Positions 1 through 5,176 of a DNA stretch of 11,387 bases are shown here, piece after piece; the first letter of the stretch is position 1; every line of letters starts with the position of its first letter. Below the pieces are notes generated by a model that saw only the letters and a list, made by a program, of their open reading frames with translations, had not been told where the DNA came from and ran no database searches. The translations under genes and the position numbers were made by a program. Source of the DNA: an uncultured Clostridia bacterium (GTDB lineage Bacteria; Bacillota; Clostridia; Oscillospirales; Oscillospiraceae); NCBI GenBank assembly GCA_947177005.1, contig CAMWSZ010000044.1, positions 1 to 11,387 on the forward strand, given 5' to 3'.

Positions 1-2
1 AA

Positions 3-896
3 GCCCCCTGGCACGGCCTGGGTGTCCGTGTCGAATCCGCGCTGAACTCCGAAGACGCCCTGGTGATGTCCGGGCTGAACTGGAACGTGATCCAGAAGCC
101 CATTATGACCACCTCCGGCAATCCTATCCCTGGCTATAAGGCCAATATCCGGGACACTGATAACCGTGTCCTCGGCGTGGTCACGGACCGCTACCGTGTT
201 GTCCAGAACAGCGAAGCCTTTGCGTTCACCGATGCCTTGCTGGGTGAGGGTGTGAAGTACGAGACTGCCGGTTCTCTCCAGGACGGACGGCGCATCTGGA
301 TTCTGGCGAAACTGCCCGACAAGTACATCATCGAGGGCGATCAAATTGACCCCTATCTGGTGTTTAGCAGCACCCATGACGGCAGCGGTTCCATCAAGGT
401 TGCCATGACACCCATCCGTGTAGTTTGCCAGAACACCTTGAATCTGGCTATGTCTACGGCAAAGCGTTCCTGGTCTACGATCCACATTGGCAGTCTGGCG
501 GCAAAGATGGACGAGGCCCACAATACCCTGCTCCTGGCTGAAAAGTATATGGGGCGGCTGGGTATGGAGTTCTCCCGCCTGTCCAAGATCAAGCTGTCCG
601 ATCAGAAGGTCTTGGAGTACATCGACCTACTTCTGCCGATGGATGAGCAGCCCACCGACATCCACCGCAAGAACATTACCCGCATCCGTGAGGATATGAA
701 GCGGCGGTATTTCGATGCCCCCGACCTCAAGCACGTCGGCAAGAACGGCTACCGCTTTGTCAACGCCGTGTCCGACTTCGCCACTCATGCCAAGCCGCTG
801 CGCAACACCTCCAATTATCAGGAGAATATGTTCGCCAAGACCATTGAGGGCAATCCCCTCATTGATAAAGCCTACGATCTGGTTCTGGCGGCGTGA
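3..896 (+). CDS. DUF932 (phage/plasmid-like) protein, 5' partial
   Basis: The frame is open from the first complete codon at position 3 to TGA at 894-896, so 297 residues are visible and the true start lies upstream of the window. The first residues include PWHGLG, the N-terminal signature of the DUF932 / phage-plasmid-like (TIGR03299) family, and are followed by the family-like stretches VLGVVTDRYRVVQN and MTPIRVVCQNTLNLA. A GTG-ATG at 63-68 could be mistaken for the start, but the signature upstream of it argues against that. DUF932 proteins are common on phages, plasmids and ICEs next to recombination genes; their biochemical role is not established. No membrane segment or signal peptide is visible. 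It heads this block, and a hairpin 27 bases after its stop may separate its expression from the genes downstream. Confidence 0.9.
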   Translation, partial: APWHGLGVRVESALNSEDALVMSGLNWNVIQKPIMTTSGNPIPGYKANIRDTDNRVLGVVTDRYRVVQNSEAFAFTDALLGEGVKYETAGSLQDGRRIWILAKLPDKYIIEGDQIDPYLVFSSTHDGSGSIKVAMTPIRVVCQNTLNLAMSTAKRSWSTIHIGSLAAKMDEAHNTLLLAEKYMGRLGMEFSRLSKIKLSDQKVLEYIDLLLPMDEQPTDIHRKNITRIREDMKRRYFDAPDLKHVGKNGYRFVNAVSDFATHAKPLRNTSNYQENMFAKTIEGNPLIDKAYDLVLAA

Positions 897-922
897 GCGG
901 CTTTACAAGCCAAACTTTGGAT

Positions 923-953
923 AAGGGCTGGGAGATTCATTCTCCTGGCCCTT
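923..953 (+). terminator. Hairpin after the DUF932 gene, possible terminator or attenuator
   Basis: AAGGGC (923-928) pairs with GCCCTT (948-953) and GGAGA (931-935) with TCTCC (941-945). The TG at 929-930 faces TG at 946-947 as two G-U wobbles, so the RNA would form a continuous 13-bp stem with a five-base loop (TTCAT). Only two more T residues follow (954-955), so termination may be weak. It could be a partial terminator, an attenuator or an RNA-stabilising end. Confidence 0.6.
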
Positions 954-970
954 TTCTGCGTTCTGGAGGG

Positions 971-1177
971 ATGGATTTGGAGAAACACTGTGACACCTGC
1001 GCCTATTCGTATCGGCCCAAGAATCGGAAACCGCTGCGGCTGTTTCATAAGCCCCGGCAGCATTGTAAATGTCCGGAATACAATTCGCCGGTGTACACAA
1101 GCGAAATGTTCATGGAGGATCGCCGCCATGATTATTGCCGCTTCTGGACTCCGGGAGAGGAAGGAAAAGCATCGTGA
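971..1177 (+). CDS. Small Cys-rich hypothetical protein (68 aa)
   Basis: I do not recognise a named family. The start chosen is ATG 971, right after GGAGG (965-969). That spacing is very tight, so TTG 977, in frame with normal spacing, is a realistic alternative. A GTG at 893 would extend the frame through the hairpin and is rejected. The protein has cysteines at 7, 10, 32, 34 and 56 (CDTC, HCKC and DYCRFW contexts) in a basic middle section, which suggests a small zinc-binding fold; that is inference. Its TGA overlaps the GTG start of the sigma-like gene (GTGA, 1174-1177), so the two are probably translationally coupled. Confidence 0.7.
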   Translation: MDLEKHCDTCAYSYRPKNRKPLRLFHKPRQHCKCPEYNSPVYTSEMFMEDRRHDYCRFWTPGEEGKAS

Positions 1178-1524
1178 AAAACAACTATTCGATTGCGGAA
1201 CGTAACCGCATTGTGGAAGAAAATCTTCCCATGATCGACAAGGTAATCCGTCACAACTGGCCGCTGATGAAGGCCGCACACCTGGACTACGATGACGTGT
1301 ACCAGGATTTGGCAGTTCGTCTGATCCGCTGCGTGGAGAACTTCGATCCCGACAAGGGAAGTCTCCACACCCACATCTACTCCCAGCTCAAATATGAACT
1401 GTTGAGCTGCAAGAAACCCCGGAAACTGACGGGCGTTGTCGATGCCCCTGCCGATTTCCGCTGGCATAATATTCTGTCGTTGGATACGGTCTGCGAGGAT
1501 GGCTGCGCCTTTGCCATGATGTAA
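1174..1524 (+). CDS. Sigma-70 region-2-like protein (116 aa)
   Basis: Residues about 15-78 resemble sigma-70 region 2, the part that binds the RNA polymerase clamp and recognises the -10 element. The characteristic order is seen: an acidic helix (LDYDDVYQDLAVRLI, about 37-51), then NFDPDKGSLHTHIYSQLKYE (56-75), matching the usual FDP.KG....Y pattern. No region 3 or region 4 (-35 recognition) follows; the last 40 residues are unrelated and end in Cys-containing sequence. The GTG at 1174 was chosen because AGGAAGG lies 7-14 bases upstream and it overlaps the previous stop by four bases; a TTG at 1135 in the same frame has no good ribosome binding site. It may act as an element-encoded specialised sigma factor or regulator; a true promoter-specific function is unproven. 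Confidence 0.75.
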   Translation: MKNNYSIAERNRIVEENLPMIDKVIRHNWPLMKAAHLDYDDVYQDLAVRLIRCVENFDPDKGSLHTHIYSQLKYELLSCKKPRKLTGVVDAPADFRWHNILSLDTVCEDGCAFAMM

Positions 1525-1539
1525 GAGAGGATGATGAAA

Positions 1540-2480
1540 ATGGCTGTTGTTTTGGCGTTAACTGAAACTATGTCCTATGAGGACTGGTTGGAACATCGCA
1601 GGCTGGGTATCGGTGGCTCTGATGCTTCCGTGGTCTGCGGTATCAACAAGTACAAGTCCCCGGTGGAGCTGTGGATGGACAAAACCGGGCAGATTCCTCC
1701 GCAGGAGGCTGGGGAGGCTGCCTACTGGGGTACGCAGTTGGAGTCCATCGTCCGTGCCGAGTTCACCAAGCGCACCGGGATTGAGGTCACAAAGCCCGAT
1801 GTGATTCTCCAGAGTGAGGAACACCCTTTCATGCTTGCCAATCTGGACGGCGTGTGTGAAGTTCCCGATGTTGGCACCTGTATCTTCGAGGCCAAAACCG
1901 CCTCCGCTTACAAGGTTGGCCAGTGGGAAGATTCCATTCCGGACAAATATATGTGTCAGGTGCAGCACACATGGCCGTTACTGGCTATCAGGGAGCCTAC
2001 ATTGCTGTGCTGATTGGCGGCAACACCTTCCGCTGGAAGTTCGTGGAGCGTGACGAAGAACTGATTTCTATGCTCATTGAACTGGAAACCGACTTCTGGC
2101 GTCATGTGGAAGATGGCACACCCCCGCCGCTGGATGGCTCCGAGGCTGCGGCAAAGTTCTTGGCTGAACGATTCCCCAGCAGCAAACCTCAGTCCCAAAT
2201 CGTCCTGCCCGACACCGCCGCTGATCTGCTGGCCCAGTACGATGATGCCTGTGCGGAATTGGAGATTGTCACCGAGAAGAAGCAGAAAGCCGAAAATCTT
2301 CTGAAAGAAATGATGGGCGATAATGAGGTCGGCACCGCTGGCGGCAGAGTCATCACCTGGAAGAGCGTGGCCCAGGAACGGTTGGACAGCAAGACTTTGA
2401 AGGCTGAACACCCTGCCCTCTGCAAGAAGTACACCAACAAAACGTCGTACCGCCGCTTCACCATCAAGGCGGCAAGCTGA
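1540..2480 (+). pseudogene. YqaJ-type viral recombinase/exonuclease, frameshifted near 1968
   Basis: YqaJ-family (lambda-exonuclease-like) nucleases resect double-stranded DNA ends for phage-type recombination. The first frame (ATG 1540 with GAGAGG at 1525-1530; ATG 1531 and 1534 are alternatives) shows GIGGSDAS (23-30), YWGTQLES (62-69), the catalytic Asp in NLDG (D103), the E-x-K of FEAKT (E117, K119) and QVQH (140-143). After the CAC codon at 1966-1968 this frame runs into unrelated residues and stops at 2013. The family sequence resumes exactly at ATG 1971 in another frame (MAVTGYQGAYIAVLIGG) and continues to TGA 2478-2480. Homologues usually have QVQHYMAVTGY, so one base of a TAC-like codon appears to be missing. 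Restoring it gives about 314 residues, a normal family length. The C-terminal half has a coiled-coil-like stretch (about DACAELEIVTEKKQKAENLL). All known catalytic residues lie before the break, but the fold would be incomplete. A sequencing or assembly error is possible. Confidence 0.85.
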
Positions 2481-2493
2481 ATGGAGGTTCAAC

Positions 2494-3267
2494 ATGGACA
2501 ACGCAAAACTCAAAGCCCGCATGAGCGGCAAGGTGCAGGAGTTGCAGCGGCCCCCGGTGACCGTTGTTACTCCTGATACCTCTCCGGCCCCAGTGGAATC
2601 CGACTATCTGGCCCTGACCAACAACGCTCTCGACATCATCCGGGCCAATCTGAAAAGCCAGCCCCTGACCCTCGACCTGTTCGATGTGGTCAAGTCCCCC
2701 TCTGGCGGCTCTACGGTGTTTGAGGTTCCGGGACTGTCCGGCAACGATGCGGCGAAGGAGCTGGTGGGAATCGTTCTGGATTACACCACGCCTCGGGCCT
2801 ATTGGGATACTCCCGATCCGGTAAAGGGTACGCCGCCCGTCTGTTTGAGCCAGAACAGCATCATTTCCGAGGACGGAAAAGCCTGCGCTCACTGTCCGTT
2901 CAACACGTTTGGCTCCAAGGATGGAGAGAGCAACGCCAAAGCCTGTAAGGAATCCGTGCTGCTGTTCCTGCTCCGGCCCAACAACATCATTCCGCTGCTG
3001 GTTCGTGTCCCTGTGACCAGCAAGCCCCGGTTCCTGAAATACTCCACCCGCCTCCTGAGTAACCTGACGCCGCTTTCCAGCGTGGTCACGAAAATCACCT
3101 TGGAGAAGGCCACCAGCAAACAGGGCAAGCCCTATGCTCTGTTTAACTTTGAGGTTGTGGGGACGCTTAGCGCGGAGGAAGCGGCCCAGGCAAAAACCTT
3201 CGGTCAGCAGTTTATGGAGATCGTGAACGCTGCCCAGCTTGTGCCGGATTTGGCCGAGGCTGGCTAA
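2494..3267 (+). CDS. Conserved four-Cys protein next to YqaJ, possible recombination partner (257 aa)
   Basis: ATG 2494 has GGAGG at 2483-2487, giving ideal spacing, and begins 13 bases after the YqaJ stop. I do not know an established name. The middle shows a distinctive arrangement: C117, C131-AH-C134-PFN-x-FGS and C151-KES, followed by a hydrophobic stretch LLFLLRPNNIIPLLVRVPVTS (about 156-176). This C...C..CP.N..GS...CK pattern is one I associate with conserved proteins of phages and plasmids in Firmicutes, and it could bind zinc. A position directly downstream of an exonuclease is often filled by a single-strand annealing or ssDNA-binding protein, so that role is a reasonable guess but not shown. 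The N-terminal 35 residues are Pro/Thr-rich and probably disordered. A hairpin follows the stop. Confidence 0.75.
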   Translation: MDNAKLKARMSGKVQELQRPPVTVVTPDTSPAPVESDYLALTNNALDIIRANLKSQPLTLDLFDVVKSPSGGSTVFEVPGLSGNDAAKELVGIVLDYTTPRAYWDTPDPVKGTPPVCLSQNSIISEDGKACAHCPFNTFGSKDGESNAKACKESVLLFLLRPNNIIPLLVRVPVTSKPRFLKYSTRLLSNLTPLSSVVTKITLEKATSKQGKPYALFNFEVVGTLSAEEAAQAKTFGQQFMEIVNAAQLVPDLAEAG

Positions 3268-3281
3268 GACGCACCACGATG

Positions 3282-3317
3282 GCCCAGTGCCCTTACCTTA
3301 TGGCAGGGACACTGGGC
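3282..3317 (+). terminator. Strong hairpin ending the first gene block
   Basis: GCCCAGTG (3282-3289) pairs perfectly with CACTGGGC (3310-3317), extended by CCCT (3290-3293) with AGGG (3305-3308) after a single bulged A at 3309. A six-T run sits at 3331-3336, about 13 bases after the stem. The spacing is longer than in a textbook intrinsic terminator, but the stem is strong and lies 14 bases after a stop codon, between two gene blocks. Confidence 0.65.
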
Positions 3318-3355
3318 GTTTGCTCTGTAATTTTTTGTCCGAAAAGGAGTAGTGC

Positions 3356-3418
3356 ATGAAACAAAAACGAAGGAGGTGTCTGCATGGAACGACCGATGAC
3401 TACCGGAGAATTGTTTGA
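3356..3418 (+). CDS. Possible 20-residue leader peptide
   Basis: ATG 3356 is preceded by GAAAAGGAGTAG (3341-3352), the same 12 bases that precede the DUF3560 start at 7641, so a ribosome could initiate here. The peptide begins MKQKRRRC and stops at TGA 3416-3418. Its two tandem AGG AGG arginine codons (3371-3376) are also the Shine-Dalgarno sequence of the next gene (ATG 3384), and the ORFs overlap in different frames. This would couple translation of the downstream gene to passage through the leader. It may equally be a chance ORF. No homology can be claimed. Confidence 0.3.
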   Translation: MKQKRRRCLHGTTDDYRRIV

Positions 3419-3938
3419 GATAGTCTGTTCTCTTTTGAAAGAAAAAGGCAAATTGCCGGACATTTTGGACTATCACCTTGGCCCTATCCATCCGAAGCCG
3501 ATCACCAACTATGAGTTCGATGTGCGGAATAATCTGGACTATGGCGGGAGTGAAGGAATCTATTTGGATCTCACCTTGGAATGCTGCGAGGGTAAAACGA
3601 CCTGTTTCAAGGACCTTGGGACTTTCAAAACTCTTGGAACCAGCGACCAAGACATGCACACCATGGCAACACTTCTGGCAGACTTTATGATTGAGGCTAC
3701 CCGGTACATCAACGCTAATCTCGATGATTTTACCTGGGAGGGTGCCAACGTCCATCCTGTGGATGATTCTGGCAAGATGCTCAGTTGGGGGTATTCCTGT
3801 CACACCATGGAGAGTGCGTTAAAAACGAAGGATGAACTTCTTGAGAAATTCCAGAAAGTGATCGTCCGAGATAACGCCACAAGAAAAGAAATCGTTTATC
3901 CTGCTGCAACGTCACTTGAATCAGGAGGCAACGCATGA
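3384..3938 (+). CDS. Hypothetical protein (184 aa)
   Basis: ATG 3384 lies seven bases after AGGAGG (3371-3376). The product is acidic and probably cytosolic, with no signal peptide or membrane segment. It begins with an amphipathic helix (TGELFEIVCSLLKEKGKLPD), continues through a mixed section with YEFDVRNNLDYGGSEGIYLD, and includes SDQDMHTMATLLADFMIEATRYINANLDDF (about 86-115, split here only for description), which looks helical. I recognise no family or catalytic motif. It opens the second gene block and overlaps the next gene by four bases (ATGA, 3935-3938). It is most likely an accessory protein of the mobile element; the function is unknown. Confidence 0.7.
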   Translation: MERPMTTGELFEIVCSLLKEKGKLPDILDYHLGPIHPKPITNYEFDVRNNLDYGGSEGIYLDLTLECCEGKTTCFKDLGTFKTLGTSDQDMHTMATLLADFMIEATRYINANLDDFTWEGANVHPVDDSGKMLSWGYSCHTMESALKTKDELLEKFQKVIVRDNATRKEIVYPAATSLESGGNA

Positions 3939-4138
3939 GAAGGAAAAGCAACCGCAGAAAATCCAAGCTCAAGAAGTTCTGCGATCCTGCCGTCTGTGAC
4001 TGTTGCCTGTATGTTGGCGAAGGTGATTTTCTGTGCGATCAGCACATGGAAATCGTAGTCTCTGACTGGGAGCCTACCGAAAGCTACCTGATGTGCCAGA
4101 TCCAGCACAAAGCGATTGGAGGCGGCGAGCATGATTAG
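3935..4138 (+). CDS. Small basic protein with a Cys4/His zinc-like motif (67 aa)
   Basis: ATG 3935 overlaps the previous stop by four bases and has AGGAGG at 3922-3927. The N-terminus is very basic (MRRKSNRRKSKLKK), as in nucleic-acid-binding tails. It is followed by C16, C21, C23, C24, C34 and H37. The C21-x2-C24-x9-C34-x2-H37 spacing suits a single zinc site. I know no named family. The basic tail plus zinc-like site suggests DNA or RNA binding, which is inference. It overlaps the next gene by eight bases (4131-4138). Confidence 0.65.
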   Translation: MRRKSNRRKSKLKKFCDPAVCDCCLYVGEGDFLCDQHMEIVVSDWEPTESYLMCQIQHKAIGGGEHD

Positions 4139-4343
4139 CCTTTGGAATCGGGTCAAAATTAAACGTGTCAGCCCAAAATTTCTCGAAAAAGTCATAGAAG
4201 GTCGTGTCCCATATGGACATTTTCTGACAAAAGAGGGGCGCAAATGGGTAGCGGTAGATAACTCCACTGGGGATGCCTGGACCGAGGAATTTACCCGTAA
4301 GCGTCAGGCGATTCGTTGGCTGCGTGAAAAGTTTGAGGTGTGA
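4131..4343 (+). CDS. Hypothetical protein (70 aa)
   Basis: ATG 4131 overlaps the previous stop (ATGATTAG) and has GGAGG at 4117-4121; the TTG at 4116 in the same frame sits on the ribosome binding site itself and is rejected. The product is small and basic, with segments RVKIKRVSPKFLEKVIEG and a C-terminal helix TRKRQAIRWLREKFEV. The middle (HFLTKEGRKWVAVDNSTGDAW) looks like a short beta sheet. No family is recognised. Its TGA overlaps the next start (GTGA, 4340-4343), so it is part of a translationally coupled run. Confidence 0.6.
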   Translation: MISLWNRVKIKRVSPKFLEKVIEGRVPYGHFLTKEGRKWVAVDNSTGDAWTEEFTRKRQAIRWLREKFEV

Positions 4344-4639
4344 CCGTGAGCAAAGCTACCGTTGCCCGTCCTGTGGACGGCATCACGATCAATGGCGATT
4401 TGGAATTTCTGCTTGATGATAATGGCGAGGTCAGAGTATTCAACAGTCCAGAAGAAGCAAGGTCGTTCCTAGTTGCTCATGGAGTTGACCTGGAAGATCT
4501 GAGACACATAACCATCATGGAAAGCTGCGGCACCTGTCGGAGATGCGGCAGTCCATTGTTCAAGAGCCTGATTGATGGCTACGACTACCAATGTTTCATC
4601 TGTGACGAGGACTTTTACAAATATGAGCAGGACGCATGA
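4340..4639 (+). CDS. Hypothetical protein with C-terminal zinc ribbon (99 aa)
   Basis: GTG 4340 overlaps the previous stop by four bases; GTG 4346, two codons on, has better spacing from GAGGTG (4335-4340) and may be the real start. Residues 14-60 form an acidic alpha/beta-like section (GDLEFLLDDNGEVRVF, then SPEEARSFLVAHGVDLEDL). The C-terminus has C63, C66, C69 and then C85-FI-C88: two knuckles (CRRCGSPL and QCFICDED), a typical zinc-ribbon layout. No named family is recognised. It may bind nucleic acid or be a small regulatory protein; this rests on the zinc ribbon only. Confidence 0.65.
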   Translation: MTVSKATVARPVDGITINGDLEFLLDDNGEVRVFNSPEEARSFLVAHGVDLEDLRHITIMESCGTCRRCGSPLFKSLIDGYDYQCFICDEDFYKYEQDA

Positions 4640-4657
4640 AAGGGGGCGTTGTTTGCT

Positions 4658-4870
4658 ATGAAAGTGCAAGCATATATCCACAGTCTCAAAGACCGTGAGC
4701 ATGATCGCAATGTGCTAGGCGAGGCCGAGATCATCCGTAAAATCGGTGATAACCTGTATCTGGCTGAGTACAACGGCGTTCGGTGTACGGCGATTTTCAA
4801 TCCGTTTGTCTGCCGCTACTTTGTCGATGATCTGTACGGGATTGTGACGGCTGACAAGTACGCTGGCTGA
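4658..4870 (+). CDS. Hypothetical protein (70 aa)
   Basis: ATG 4658 follows AGGGGG (4641-4646) at a slightly long distance; TTG 4649, in frame, is too close to that site. The protein begins MKVQAYIHSLKDREHD and has an acidic, sheet-like second half (EIIRKIGDNLYLAEYNG, CTAIFNPFVCRYFVDDLYG). The latter resembles the short phage/ICE proteins that carry a conserved NPF.C.YYVDD-like end, but I cannot name the family. There is no signal peptide. It lies 18 bases after the upstream gene and 15 before the next, in the same run of small genes. Confidence 0.65.
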   Translation: MKVQAYIHSLKDREHDRNVLGEAEIIRKIGDNLYLAEYNGVRCTAIFNPFVCRYFVDDLYGIVTADKYAG

Positions 4871-4885
4871 TAGGGAGGATCTGCT

Positions 4886-5176
4886 ATGGATGAAAAAACA
4901 CATAAAAATACTGCGAAGGTCGATTGCCATTGGGTAATCGGCCTTCTTTTCCCTGATGGCGTGAAGTTCGTTACACAGGCAGACAACCGTTCCAAGTATT
5001 TCTATTGGGAGTCCGGGAAAGAACCGCTGTACTTTGAGAGCAAGCGCACGGCGGACGATTATGCGTTCGGCATGGCCGTGAATGGCTATCCGGCGGTGGT
5101 CATGGAAATCCCCGCCAGCTTCAATGTCAAGAACAAGGAAGGTGAAGAAAGTGCGGAAAAAGCAAGCAAAACCTGA
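4886..5176 (+). CDS. Hypothetical protein (96 aa)
   Basis: ATG 4886 has a good GGGAGG site (4873-4878). The visible pattern is a small domain with VIGLLFPDGVKFVTQADNRS, then YFYWESGKEPLYFESKRTADD and a hydrophobic strand (YPAVVMEIPASF), ending in a charged tail. There is no catalytic motif or membrane segment, and I do not recognise the family. Its last 26 bases overlap the start of the DNA ligase gene in another frame, so the ligase is probably translated by coupling to this gene. Confidence 0.65.
   Translation: MDEKTHKNTAKVDCHWVIGLLFPDGVKFVTQADNRSKYFYWESGKEPLYFESKRTADDYAFGMAVNGYPAVVMEIPASFNVKNKEGEESAEKASKT

Noticed and set aside
872..1279. 135-residue ORF on the - strand
   Set aside because: It spans a hairpin and two + strand genes and lacks any family signature.
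1960..1975. Programmed -1 frameshift in YqaJ
   Set aside because: A -1 slip on CAC would restore the frame with His in place of Tyr, but there is no slippery heptamer (codons are CAG CAC ACA) and no convincing downstream stem was seen; YqaJ genes are normally single-frame. A simple base loss is more likely.
5082..5150. Longer ligase start at ATG 5082 or 5124
   Set aside because: It would add a basic segment lying fully within the preceding gene, has no ribosome binding site at the right distance, and makes the protein longer than usual. GTG 5151 fits better.
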